Assembly: GCF_001858025.1 (NCBI RefSeq)
Contig: NZ_LZQD01000002.1
Span: 524,120-588,119, forward strand
From: Trichormus sp. NMC-1
GTDB lineage: Bacteria; Cyanobacteriota; Cyanobacteriia; Cyanobacteriales; Nostocaceae
DNA length: 64,000 nucleotides
Direction of reading: 5' to 3'
The notes beneath the pieces were generated by a model, which made no database searches, was not told the origin of the DNA, and saw nothing but the letters and a program-made list of their open reading frames with translations. Shown here piece by piece: positions 25,681-35,841 of this stretch. Position 1 is the stretch's first letter. Every line of letters starts with the position of its first letter. Both the position numbers and the translations under genes were made by a program.

Positions 25681-27462
25681 TTACAGGGAATTAATACCCA
25701 AGGCTGCAAGTTGTTGGTTTATCCAAGCTGTAGCTGTGGCTTCGTCGGTTTCTATGGCTTTTTCTACTCCTATTTTAGCAATTTCTAGGAGTTGTTTGGA
25801 TTGTTCACGAGCTTTTCGAGATGCTTTCACTTTTTCAGCAATGTTTTGACAAACTTTTGTATCTGGCAATGTAATAGGAATATTTAATAAATCTTCTGTT
25901 GAAATAGCCGGATACATACTTGCTGTAGTGTGTAAATCAAGAATTTCACAAACAATAGGTAATCGTAGATAAACCAGCAAAACTTCGGGTTCAACTTTAA
26001 TAGGTTTTAAGACAGCAAAACCTGATGAGCAAACATAGTCATTTTGCTCTTTTTCAATGAATGCAGAAAGTCGTCTAATAGGTCTGACTGTAGATGTAAT
26101 CACATCATTAGTTTTAACTATCCATTGTGCGCGACTTGGTGTGTCTGAAACATCCACAACATCACTACTAGCAAATCCTTCGCCAGTTAAATTACCAATT
26201 TCTATATAGTTAAATATACCTTGCTGGCTAGGTTGAAATTTTCTTTTTTTTAGATTAGCAATATCTCCTAACCGTAGTCCAGAACTACCCATCATATTCA
26301 TTATTTTTTGTTGTTTCGGCTGATAATACTCAGCATCTAAGCGACCAGAAGCCAGAAAAGAAGATGAAAAACTTTTAACAGCAATGCTTTCTTCCGTGGG
26401 TTGCCAGTATTTTAAGTTGAGTTCTGAAAGTAGTAATTCTTCAGATTGTCTGTACAAATCTTTTGAAGATGATGAACAATCTAAATACTTAAAAACAATT
26501 TTTCTAATAAAAATTTGAAAGCTTTTATTTGGTTGATAGATATAGATATTTTTTACTCTATCTAGTGTTAACTGATATTGAATAGTTAATTCCCTTTGTC
26601 TCAAAAGCTGATTAAATCCATATCTACATCTTAGAAAAGAAAGTAAGTAATAATTATCTACATTTCTTATATTTTTTACTCCTAAAACTGTTCTTGAAAG
26701 AGCTACTATAGAATAGTATTTTATAATGCTTGTATAACAAGGAGTTCCAACTTTAGTAATTACTAAATCTTCTTCTTTTATTGTGTTAATACCTGCATTA
26801 TTTTCAATAAAATCGAAAGGTATTCTCTCAAAATTTTCGTTTTGTTCTTGAGTAATTAATGGATAATTAATACAATCAACACATCTAATAAAAGGAGTAT
26901 CACCAAACTCATATAACTGAGTTGCGGCTGGGTAAAATGCACTTGCAACAAAATTTGCAAGCACTCTAAATTTAACCGAATATTTTTGCTGTAGTATTTT
27001 TTCAATTGCTAAATTTTCTTTCCAAAAATACTCTGCATCAAATCTATCTCCCAGATCAATTTCACTAAAACTTACTTCTACCGCTTCCAGCCTATCCATC
27101 AACTGTCCATACTTCTCAGCATCAAACGGCGCAACAGATAGGCTTAAATTAAAAAAACTTAAATTCTCCTTCTTTGCAAACTCAATAAACGCCTCCGCAA
27201 TACCATCTTCCGTCATTCCCTCATGATTAAACAAATCATGATCTACAATTAAATGACCATGATTATCTTGTAATAACTCCTTATCCTTCTCCTGTTCTGA
27301 TAACTCCTCCTCAGAACTCAAAAACACCCTCCGCCAAATTTTCTCACCAGAATTATCTTTTCCCAACTTCCGCATAGTCGCAAAAAAGATATTGTAATCT
27401 TCCACCTTTGGACATAACGCCCCCGCTTTGGGATCATCATTCCATTTCTGCACAAACAACAC
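25681..27462 (-). CDS. Specificity (HsdS-like) half of a frameshifted single-chain R-M gene
   Basis: The first residues (LFVQKWNDDPKAGALCPKVEDYNIFFATMRKLGKDNSGEK) are the C-terminal end of a type I-like methyltransferase. A two-part specificity region follows: a first target-recognition domain around RFDAEYFWKENLAIEKIL and VGTPCYTSI, and a second around GRLDAEYYQPKQQKIM, LRLGDIANLKKRKF and IEIGNLTGEGF. Each has conserved helical spacers, and the C-terminus is a coiled coil (KASRKAREQSKQLLEIAKIG). The frame begins only because one base is missing at about 27483-27486. Without that lesion it would be continuous with the upstream frame. It has no proper start signal, so it is likely untranslated now. 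Confidence 0.82.
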   Translation of the reverse strand: MLFVQKWNDDPKAGALCPKVEDYNIFFATMRKLGKDNSGEKIWRRVFLSSEEELSEQEKDKELLQDNHGHLIVDHDLFNHEGMTEDGIAEAFIEFAKKENLSFFNLSLSVAPFDAEKYGQLMDRLEAVEVSFSEIDLGDRFDAEYFWKENLAIEKILQQKYSVKFRVLANFVASAFYPAATQLYEFGDTPFIRCVDCINYPLITQEQNENFERIPFDFIENNAGINTIKEEDLVITKVGTPCYTSIIKYYSIVALSRTVLGVKNIRNVDNYYLLSFLRCRYGFNQLLRQRELTIQYQLTLDRVKNIYIYQPNKSFQIFIRKIVFKYLDCSSSSKDLYRQSEELLLSELNLKYWQPTEESIAVKSFSSSFLASGRLDAEYYQPKQQKIMNMMGSSGLRLGDIANLKKRKFQPSQQGIFNYIEIGNLTGEGFASSDVVDVSDTPSRAQWIVKTNDVITSTVRPIRRLSAFIEKEQNDYVCSSGFAVLKPIKVEPEVLLVYLRLPIVCEILDLHTTASMYPAISTEDLLNIPITLPDTKVCQNIAEKVKASRKAREQSKQLLEIAKIGVEKAIETDEATATAWINQQLAALGINSL

Positions 27463-29183
27463 CGAAGTTTTAGTTCCTGTATGGGGTTAAAAGTATTACC
27501 ATGCAAACCCACAACTGCTAAAATTCGACATCTTTCCGATATATAATCTCGAATATCTTTATCTGACGAATTATTAAACCTTCCTTGAGGTAAAATAATT
27601 GCCATTCTTCCCCCAGGTTTCAAAAAATCTAGGTTTCTTTCAATAAATAATATATCACGTCCTACCTTAGATTGCCAATTACCATTAGGCTTTTTAGCTA
27701 AATCATATCTATGAATAATCTGTGATTCTTTAATATCACCTGCAAATGGCGGGTTAGCCATTAAAATATCAAATTGAAACTCCTTATAACTATCTTGACT
27801 GCAACGGAGTTTTCTTAATCTTTTAAAACCCTGAAAATAAATATTTTGCCAATCATCATCTTTAACAACTTCATCCCACCTTTCAAAATCCAAAGTATTC
27901 AAATGTAAAACATTCGTTTGTCCATCTCCCGCGATTAAATTTAATGTTCTGGCTACCCTGACCGCCTTTTCATCAAAATCAATAGCAAACACCTTTTCGC
28001 GGACATAATCTTCACAACGGGGCGGTTTATCTTCTAAAGAAAACAAATTACTAACATTGATTTCTTCATCTTCAATAATTTGTTTCCAAACATGAAAAAT
28101 GGTATGTACAGGAAAACCAGAAGAACCACCAGCCGTATCAATCATATACTCATCCTCTTGAGGATTGAGCATTTTCACACACATATCAATTACATAACGG
28201 GGTGTAAAATATTGTCCTTTTTCACCTTTACTGCTTTTATTAATTAAATACTCGAATGCTTCGTCAACAATATCCAAATTAGAATTAAACAGTTTGACAT
28301 TTTCCAAAGATGATACACAAACAGACAAATGCGAAAGAGTCAAGGTGAGTTTACTATCTTGACTAAATACCCCTTCCCAATGTTTTTTAGCCCTATCAAA
28401 TAAATCTTGAATTTTATTTTTTAGTGCTGTTTCTGTTTGTCCAGTATTTCTAAACTCTAATAAACGAGTTTTCTTATTATTTCCTCTCCCAGAAAGCCAC
28501 TCATCATATAATTTAGTAAAAATCAGTTTGAATAATTCCTCAAAAACATCAACTCCAGCATTTGCTAAAACCTCATCTTCCATTTCTTCAATTAAGGCTT
28601 TTAGAGATTTTTTCTCATTGACGAGTTTATCTTTTTTAATTAAATCCTCTAGAGTAAATCTTTCATTGAGAATATCTGCTAAAGTTTGGTTAGCATTAGG
28701 AATATCTGTAATATCTTCAAAATAATTGGGATCTTTGCGCTGATAATAGGAAATCTGATCGCCATTTGTCCAAACGCCAATAGGTGCGCCTGTTGCATTA
28801 CAATAAGAACGTAATTGGTCTTTACCGTCTTTTAACTTCGGCTTTTTCAGTTCTACAATAATGTAGGGAACATTCAATCTATCTTTGTCAAAAATAGCAA
28901 TATCAGCTTTTTTCTTTTCTCGTCCAAAGGTAACAGCATACTCAACCGTAATGCGGCTAACTGGATATTGATAACGTTGGGTTAAGACTTGCAAATAAAG
29001 TTGTCTTACCGCTTCCTCTGGAGTTAATTTAATTTCCTTACCACGCACCAAACATTGAATATAAGCAACATCTCCGCTTTTTGTTTGCTTGATAAAAATG
29101 GATTTCTCCAAAGTATCAATTTCTTGGGGTGTGAATTGAGAAAGTTTGTAATTAGAGTCTTTGAAAATAGCAGCAAGATTCAT
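27318..29183 (-). CDS. Nuclease-methyltransferase half of a frameshifted single-chain R-M gene
   Basis: The N-terminal 180 or so residues are a HsdR_N-type PD-(D/E)XK domain (ADIAIFDKD and IIVELKKPKLKDGKDQLRSYCNATGAPIGVWTNGDQI). Next is an N6-adenine methyltransferase with a SAM-region EKGQYFTPRYVIDMCVKML, DTAGGSSGFPV and the catalytic motif NPPFAG. After VVGLHGNTFNP the frame leaves the family sequence and ends in 50 or so meaningless residues. One extra C (minus strand) in the CCCC at 27483-27486 gives NPHTGTKTS and joins the specificity frame. The intact product would be about 1170 residues, a one-polypeptide type I-like/IIG-like enzyme. The start could also be 17 codons earlier (29234). 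Confidence 0.85.
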   Translation of the reverse strand: MNLAAIFKDSNYKLSQFTPQEIDTLEKSIFIKQTKSGDVAYIQCLVRGKEIKLTPEEAVRQLYLQVLTQRYQYPVSRITVEYAVTFGREKKKADIAIFDKDRLNVPYIIVELKKPKLKDGKDQLRSYCNATGAPIGVWTNGDQISYYQRKDPNYFEDITDIPNANQTLADILNERFTLEDLIKKDKLVNEKKSLKALIEEMEDEVLANAGVDVFEELFKLIFTKLYDEWLSGRGNNKKTRLLEFRNTGQTETALKNKIQDLFDRAKKHWEGVFSQDSKLTLTLSHLSVCVSSLENVKLFNSNLDIVDEAFEYLINKSSKGEKGQYFTPRYVIDMCVKMLNPQEDEYMIDTAGGSSGFPVHTIFHVWKQIIEDEEINVSNLFSLEDKPPRCEDYVREKVFAIDFDEKAVRVARTLNLIAGDGQTNVLHLNTLDFERWDEVVKDDDWQNIYFQGFKRLRKLRCSQDSYKEFQFDILMANPPFAGDIKESQIIHRYDLAKKPNGNWQSKVGRDILFIERNLDFLKPGGRMAIILPQGRFNNSSDKDIRDYISERCRILAVVGLHGNTFNPIQELKLRCCLCRNGMMIPKRGRYVQRWKITISFLRLCGSWEKIILVRKFGGGCF

Positions 29184-29341
29184 GCGGTTTTTAGTTCTAA
29201 TTCTATTCGCTAAACGCTGAGAAGTTCCAGACATACCGGAACTCTCAAACTAGATAGCTGAACTAGTATAAAACCTAGTTTGACATTTTTAGTCAGGCAA
29301 CAAAATTTTTGTTACATTCCTCTACAAAATCAACCCATCAA

Positions 29342-30373
<1,032 letters not shown>

Positions 30374-30412
30374 TTAGTCATTAGTTATTGGTCATTAGTC
30401 ATTAGTTGTTGG

Positions 30413-30799
30413 TTATTCTTCATTTAGAAGTTTACCAATTGAGTTTAGATAGGCGTTTAATTGGGGTGCTAAGTCATTGATGGTAACTTTCAGTGTGTTG
30501 ATCTGTTCATTAGTTAACAGATTACGTCTATATGCTCGTCTGAGCCAGTGTTGAGTCTCATATAATGACCCTCTTGCTATTCTAATGAATCGCCGATTGT
30601 CTTGATAACTTCCTCTTCCTACACCTTCTGCTATATTCGCACCAATGCTATCTGCTGAACGGATGATCTGTTTACCCAATGTATCCTGCGGTAATGACTC
30701 CCATTTGTTAACGATTTTCCAGATGTCATCAGCTAATTTTTCTGAAAGCTGATATACCCGTAATTCCTGAAACCTCCCACTCCCCATCATCTCACCCAA
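30413..30799 (-). CDS. Four-helix bundle protein (S23 rRNA-intervening-sequence family)
   Basis: 128 residues with the family core: FQELRVYQLSEKLADDIWKIV, LGKQIIRSADSIGANIAEGVGRGS and RFIRIARGSLYETQHWL. These small proteins are common, often mobile, and their role is unsettled. Short ATGACTAATGACCAATGA-type repeats lie on both sides, and the gene sits between obgE and a conserved gene, so it looks like an insertion. The start is one of two Met codons (residues 1 and 4/5). Confidence 0.85.
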   Translation of the reverse strand: MGEMMGSGRFQELRVYQLSEKLADDIWKIVNKWESLPQDTLGKQIIRSADSIGANIAEGVGRGSYQDNRRFIRIARGSLYETQHWLRRAYRRNLLTNEQINTLKVTINDLAPQLNAYLNSIGKLLNEE

Positions 30800-30827
30800 C
30801 TAATGACTAATGACCAATGACTAATGA

Positions 30828-31508
30828 CTAAATATAAGCTGAAATATCTTCACCACAGTCATCTGCGAGGTAAGACAGGGCGCGGAAGCGTAAACCTACC
30901 AATTGTTCATACAATGGATTAATTTTACACATCGGTGGGATGTGAACAATCTTCCGTCCAAAGAGAGTGACATCTCGCTCAAAGGGACATTGGGAGGGTA
31001 TCATTTTACACAAAAACCTAGCAACTCTGGGATCTTGAATATCTAACCCATCTAACCAGTCGCGCATGGGGCGTAGTGCGTCCGGTGGGGGTGCTGTGAG
31101 TGCAGAAACTGTTGGACCGGGGCTTTCTGCTTGTTCTGTATCTTCTAGGGTATGACCCAGGGCTGCTAGGGCTTCTGTTTGCAGTTCCAAGGCTTGGCAA
31201 AATTGTTGCAGAAGTTCCTCTTCGCTGGGAGAATATGTTCCATCTGCAATCGCTACCATCACTGCTGTCCGCAAGAAATTTTCCGCTACAGATGTACCTT
31301 TACCTAAAACAAGCGCTAATTCCTCTGGTGTAATTATCTCTAAAGAATCCCAGTTAATAGAAGGAACTAATTCATCCTTAGTGATACTGGCAATTAACTG
31401 TTGTTCTTGGGGATCAAAATTACCATCTGACCAAGCAATAGTCAGTAGTCCACGTAACCAAGCGGCAATTTGTTCGCTGCTGTATGGGGTTTTAACAGCA
31501 CTGATCAT
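30828..31508 (-). CDS. TerB-like / Mo-dependent nitrogenase C-terminal-domain protein
   Basis: Residues 1-115 or so form a TerB-like acidic helical domain (LLTIAWSDGNFDPQEQQLI and VMVAIADGTYSPSEEELL, two similar halves). After a Pro/Ala-rich linker the C-terminus has RPMRDWLDGLDIQDPRVARFLCKMIPSQCPFERDV and HIPPMCKINPLYEQLVGLRFRALSYLAD, the small Mo-nitro_C domain found mainly in cyanobacteria. Despite the name, no nitrogenase genes are near. I start at the Met five codons into the frame. Function unknown. Confidence 0.82.
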   Translation of the reverse strand: MISAVKTPYSSEQIAAWLRGLLTIAWSDGNFDPQEQQLIASITKDELVPSINWDSLEIITPEELALVLGKGTSVAENFLRTAVMVAIADGTYSPSEEELLQQFCQALELQTEALAALGHTLEDTEQAESPGPTVSALTAPPPDALRPMRDWLDGLDIQDPRVARFLCKMIPSQCPFERDVTLFGRKIVHIPPMCKINPLYEQLVGLRFRALSYLADDCGEDISAYI

Positions 31509-31615
31509 AAACTCACGCCTCAAAATTTTCTCAATTATTTCTAACCTACCCTAATTATAAATCTTGCGTTAAAATTCCTCTGAAGAGTAATATTGACAAT
31601 TTTTGCTATTTATAT

Positions 31616-32797
31616 ATGTTTTACTTTGGTATTGAACATGAAGTTGCTTTCCTTAACCATGAAGGAAAGTTTGCTGATTTCTCCTGCACACAATTTGCTG
31701 ATTTTTATCAAATTGTGGACAGGCTACCCACATACCCTCATGATTACCCACAATTGCGAGTAGGCGACGCTGGCATTAAAAAGAAGCGTTGGTATATTGA
31801 GGGATTTGAAAGATTTGCTGATTCAGAAGAGGTAATTGATTGTGCAGCTAAAGGTATCGAAATCAGAACAACCATACATTCTAATATTCAAAGTGCAATT
31901 AATGAATTAACAGAAAGTTTTAATCTCCTGCGGGAGGTAGCCGCTAGTTTTGGTTTCTCACCTATTTTAATCAGTTTTAATCCTTATACCTGCGTTTTTG
32001 AGCCAGAACCACCATTAAATGATTTTGAAATCAAGCAATTACAAGCTTATCCTGATGAACAAACTGCCAATATTTATATGGTTTCCTATGGACCAGATTT
32101 AAATATTTCTGTAGCAGATTTACCCATTGAGGATGTAATTGATATAGGTGAAAAACTAACTTATTACAGTCCCTATATTGTTCCTTTTAGTTATAGTTCA
32201 CCTTTTTATAATGGAGGTTTATGGGAAGGTTTATCAGTTAGAACATTTATCCGAACTGGCAAAAGATCCGCAACATTAGTTTTTGTAGAAAAACAAGAAC
32301 AACTGATTAAAAGTGTACCTTCATTGACCAAAGTTGCCCGGATTCCCGCCGAGATAGGACGCATAGAATTTAAAGCTTGCGATAGTTGTGATGACTTTTC
32401 GATTTATGCTGGTTTACTAGCTTTATTAAAAGGTCTAATTTTAGACAAAACTTTGCATAGTCGAGCAACTACACCTGATGCGGCTTTGCACCAAATTTCA
32501 GCCAAATCAGGATTTGACAATCAGGATATTTTTGTCAATGCAACCAAGCTTTTACAAGCTGCTGATGTTGCTTTGAAAAATGACCCAGATATTGAACTTT
32601 TAACACCGCTAAAAGTTATTTTGGCACAGAGAAAAACGAAATCTCATCAACTAATTGAGATTTACCAAAATTTAGGTTCAATTGAAGAAACACTCAAGCA
32701 AACTTACAAAAAAAGGGAAGAGGGAACAGGGAACAGGGAACAGATAAGAAACTTTAGTTCTGAGTTTAAAGCTCAGTCAAAAAAAGATGTTTTTTGA
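31616..32797 (+). CDS. GCS2-like carboxylate-amine ligase, unknown substrate
   Basis: The 393-residue protein starts MFYFGIEHEVAFLNHEGKF, close to the glutamate-cysteine ligase type 2 (GCS2) opening GxExE. Further features are GIEIRTTIHSNIQSAI, a mid-region NGGLWEGLSVRTFIRTGKRS and RIEFKACDSCDDFSIYAGLLALLKGL near residue 255, like the substrate and ATP regions of ATP-grasp-like glutamine-synthetase-fold ligases. It is not the usual cyanobacterial GshA. The last 25 residues (KKREEGTGNREQ onward) come from GGGAACAGGGAACAGG repeats and are not conserved. Ligase class is likely; substrate unknown. Confidence 0.6.
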   Translation: MFYFGIEHEVAFLNHEGKFADFSCTQFADFYQIVDRLPTYPHDYPQLRVGDAGIKKKRWYIEGFERFADSEEVIDCAAKGIEIRTTIHSNIQSAINELTESFNLLREVAASFGFSPILISFNPYTCVFEPEPPLNDFEIKQLQAYPDEQTANIYMVSYGPDLNISVADLPIEDVIDIGEKLTYYSPYIVPFSYSSPFYNGGLWEGLSVRTFIRTGKRSATLVFVEKQEQLIKSVPSLTKVARIPAEIGRIEFKACDSCDDFSIYAGLLALLKGLILDKTLHSRATTPDAALHQISAKSGFDNQDIFVNATKLLQAADVALKNDPDIELLTPLKVILAQRKTKSHQLIEIYQNLGSIEETLKQTYKKREEGTGNREQIRNFSSEFKAQSKKDVF

Positions 32798-32827
32798 AGG
32801 AGAGTGGCACGAAAAAAACAGTGTCAT

Positions 32828-32933
32828 TATAGCGGTATGCACTTGAATGAGATACATCATAGTCCCCTCCCCGCAAGCGATGAGGGGGTTGGGGGTGGGG
32901 TGTTTGTATCTCACTCAACCAAGAACCGCTATA
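32828..32933. repeat. 106-bp TATAGC-type element, copy 5 (type ii, inverted orientation)
   Basis: The ends TATAGCGGT and ACCGCTATA are inverted. The inner arms GAGATAC and GTATCTC pair. The core holds CCCCGCAAGCGATGAGGGGG and GGGGTGGGG on the opposite strand relative to copies 2 and 3. It lies between the GCS2-like gene and the convergent ftsI. Confidence 0.65.
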
Positions 32934-33060
32934 TTTCAATCTCATGTTTAAAAACATGAGTTTTTTCTGTTCCCTGTTGCCCGTTCCCTGTTCCCTCTGA
33001 ATAGAACAGTGATGAGTATTGAGTGTAAAGTCAGGAGATAACAATTCTGGCTCAATTTCC

Positions 33061-34875
33061 TCATTTTTTGCTGGGAGCAAGCTGTTCCAGTGGGATGAGC
33101 GTTTCCATCACAGTCTTAACAATTGGTGCAGCGACAGTAGAACCATAGGCATTTTCTCCTTTTGGCTCATCCACAACAGCTAAAACCACATAACGGGGAG
33201 ATTCCACTGGGAGAATAGCCACAAAACTCGTAATTCTAGCACCGGGGATGTAGCCACCATTGGGACTGGCTTTTTGGGCTGTACCAGTTTTACCACCAAT
33301 GCGATATCCTTCAATTTGTGCTGCTTTACCAGTACCTTCAGAAATGACAGTTTCCATCATTTCTACTACCTTTTGGGTAGTTGTAGGCGAGAAAATTTGT
33401 CTTGGTGGTGAGAGATTAGGGGAATAATGATTTTGCTCTTTGGTATCAATCAGCCCTCGGACTACGTGGGGTGTTACCAATTTGCCACCATTAGCTAATG
33501 CTCCTTGCATTTGCACCAGCTGTAATGGTGTCAGAGAAAAGCCTTGTCCAAAAGAACTGGTTGCCGGTTCAATGGGTGAGGCCATAAATTCTTCTTGACT
33601 TTTGAGCCGACCACCGACTTCAAACGGTAAATCTGTATCAACTTTCTGCCCTAGTCCCAGACGTTCAAGCCAGTTGTAGTATACTGGGGGGCGCAATCGT
33701 TGGATGATTTGCACCATGCCTATATTACTAGAGGTTTGTAAAATCTCAGCAATGTTAATCCGGCGATAACCGTTTTTTTCAGCGTTTTTGATGACGCGGT
33801 CAGCAACTTTAAGAGTACCATTATCACTGAAAACATCATCAGGTTTAATTACACCATTTTCTAGAGCGATCGCAATATTCAACGGCTTAAAAGTTGATCC
33901 TGGTTCATAAAGATCCGCTACCGTCCAGTTTTTAAACAGAGAAATATCAGCTTTAGAATATTCATTCGCATTATAAGTAGGCTGGGCAACCAAGGCCAGT
34001 AATGAGCCATCCGCAGCATCCATAACAATGACAGCACCGCGTTTAGCCTGAAACTTTTCTATCTGCTGTTTAAGAGCAGCACGGGCAGCCCTTTGTAAGC
34101 GACTATCAATAGTCAGTTGCAGTTGTAAGTCATCAAAATGTAGAAAACCCTCTGGAGCATGATCAGGCATCAGCGCCCCATTCCCCGCCCGGCTGAGACG
34201 CACCTTTTGTACAGAGCGTTCTAGCAACTTCTCCTGACTGTATTCCACACCCGCCTGACCCCGACGGTCAAGATTAACATAGCCCACAACATCAGCAACT
34301 AAATCACCTTGTGGGTAGAAACGGGAATATTTTTGAATCAACTCCAAGCCATTCAAGCGTAATGAAATCAAGCGGTCAGCGATATTTTCTGATACGCCAT
34401 TGGCTAGAAGAATCCCGCTTTTTTTACTTTGAAATGTTTTAAGTAACTTGGTAGCATCTTTGTTGAGTATGGGTGCAAGTTGCTGTGCCATCTCTTCATT
34501 AGACTTATCAAACAACTTGGGATGGCTGTACAAAGTATACACAGGGCGGTCTATCGCCAACATATTGTTATTGCGATCAACTACTGGGCGGCGGGGCATA
34601 AAAGGACGCAAATTCACCATTTGCTGATTTCTTGCCCTCTGGGTAAGCTTTGACCCCTGGATAATTTGCAGCCTATACAAATTGAACACCAACCCCAACC
34701 CAGCAGCAATTAGTAAACCCCAAACTATCCACAGTCGGGACTTAATTTTTGCTGATTGGTCTTGAGTTTTATCCGTACTATTGCCTGGTATACCTGGTCT
34801 GGAAAACTTCCGCTGCCTTTTGAATTCTAAATCCCGCAAATTTCTGAATTTTCTTCGGTTTGATGACTTCTGCAT
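33061..34875 (-). CDS. ftsI: Septal peptidoglycan transpeptidase FtsI (class B PBP)
   Basis: It cross-links peptidoglycan at the division septum. 604 residues: a basic cytoplasmic tail, one membrane segment (LWIVWGLLIAAGLGLVFNLY, about 48-67), the class B N-terminal domain, then the transpeptidase domain. Its motifs are SxxK at S327 (EPGSTFK), SxN (TSSN) and KTG (GGKTGTAQKAS). A TM-plus-coiled-coil protein lies 300 bp upstream on the same strand, as with FtsL. Full length. Confidence 0.93.
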   Translation of the reverse strand: MQKSSNRRKFRNLRDLEFKRQRKFSRPGIPGNSTDKTQDQSAKIKSRLWIVWGLLIAAGLGLVFNLYRLQIIQGSKLTQRARNQQMVNLRPFMPRRPVVDRNNNMLAIDRPVYTLYSHPKLFDKSNEEMAQQLAPILNKDATKLLKTFQSKKSGILLANGVSENIADRLISLRLNGLELIQKYSRFYPQGDLVADVVGYVNLDRRGQAGVEYSQEKLLERSVQKVRLSRAGNGALMPDHAPEGFLHFDDLQLQLTIDSRLQRAARAALKQQIEKFQAKRGAVIVMDAADGSLLALVAQPTYNANEYSKADISLFKNWTVADLYEPGSTFKPLNIAIALENGVIKPDDVFSDNGTLKVADRVIKNAEKNGYRRINIAEILQTSSNIGMVQIIQRLRPPVYYNWLERLGLGQKVDTDLPFEVGGRLKSQEEFMASPIEPATSSFGQGFSLTPLQLVQMQGALANGGKLVTPHVVRGLIDTKEQNHYSPNLSPPRQIFSPTTTQKVVEMMETVISEGTGKAAQIEGYRIGGKTGTAQKASPNGGYIPGARITSFVAILPVESPRYVVLAVVDEPKGENAYGSTVAAPIVKTVMETLIPLEQLAPSKK

Positions 34876-35175
34876 CGGTTATGTCCTCTGTCTTTTGCCA
34901 TCTGTCAGTTATACCTATATAACCCATGACCAGTATACTTCTTGCAGAAGTCGGGATCATATCAAGTCCGGCTAATTGCTGATCAAAAAAATTCGACCCG
35001 TCTGCGTCTCAGAGCGTCAGAGCGTGGTTCCCTAATTATTTTAAGTAGTCAACCGGACTAAATATCAGGGGCGGCTCTTCCAGGGGGAAAACGCCAGAAT
35101 TACCCTTTAACCTTCTCCCCTGCCATTCCACCCTGCACCCCTGCCTCAATGTGCAACTCTTATTGGTATAACAGC
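34876..35175. other. Intergenic, no recognised feature
   Basis: 300 bp between the FtsL-like gene and ftsI, both leftward. It contains a CGTCTGCGTCTCAGAGCGTC patch and a C-rich CACCCTGCACCCCTG stretch of the STRR type. I see no tRNA, terminator with T-run or open frame worth calling; a promoter for ftsI may lie here. Confidence 0.45.
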
Positions 35176-35841
35176 TTAGTATCCCAGTGTTGAGGGTATT
35201 TGTTGCTGCATTTCTGAATTGATAGTTGTGGTTTTTAGCGAATTAGAGCTAGAAGCTGTTGATGGCAAGAAAATTGTCCCCGCCGGATTTGGTGATACTA
35301 ATCCTGCTGCTGGCTGTTCTGCTTCTTCAGCCATTTTATTAGTCAGTGTTGCATTGGTTGTAGTCAACTGCCGCTCATGACGTTGTAAGCTTCTTAGTGT
35401 CTGGTAAGCTTGATTCCAAAGCTCTTGGGAATATACAGTCCAACCATAAACCACAAGTGTTGCAGCCACACACAAAAACGCCGCAGCTGACGAATAACGA
35501 TAAAGAGAGTACATCCTTAGCAACCACAAAGGCGCAGCCCCAGCATTAGACATTACAGGTAAGCGTCTGCTCGATTGTTGTTTTAAATTTGAGGTTGGTT
35601 GTTTGCCCGACTCTTTCATCAAGTTCGGTCTTTTTGCTTCATTGCTGGGAGAAACTGATAAATTTCTAGAGGAACTCCTTTGTCTTCTGGAGCGTACAGA
35701 TGTGGATTCATCAGCAACTGTCGAGGATTTGGGTGTCATTAATCCCAAACGCCTGGAACGTCGCTGACCCCACGGTAAGATAGAATCTTTTTGGAACCAA
35801 GTACTTTTTGTGGAAATAGCTGATTTGCGGTCAACAACCAT
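35176..35841 (-). CDS. FtsL-like single-pass protein upstream of ftsI
   Basis: 221 residues. A long, basic, low-complexity cytoplasmic part (RRSRRLGLMTPKSS and RSRRQRSSSRNLS) precedes one membrane segment (SAAAFLCVAATLVVYGWTVY, about 120-140). A predicted coiled coil (QELWNQAYQTLRSLQRHERQLTTTNATLTNKMAEE) and a Pro/Ser/Thr-rich tail follow. The N-in topology, short coiled coil and position just upstream of ftsI match FtsL of the divisome. Primary sequence is too diverged to be sure. Confidence 0.55.
   Translation of the reverse strand: MVVDRKSAISTKSTWFQKDSILPWGQRRSRRLGLMTPKSSTVADESTSVRSRRQRSSSRNLSVSPSNEAKRPNLMKESGKQPTSNLKQQSSRRLPVMSNAGAAPLWLLRMYSLYRYSSAAAFLCVAATLVVYGWTVYSQELWNQAYQTLRSLQRHERQLTTTNATLTNKMAEEAEQPAAGLVSPNPAGTIFLPSTASSSNSLKTTTINSEMQQQIPSTLGY

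Noticed and set aside
32766-33080. 104-codon minus-strand frame
   Set aside because: It spans the 106-bp repeat element and GGGAACA repeats and has no protein-like pattern.
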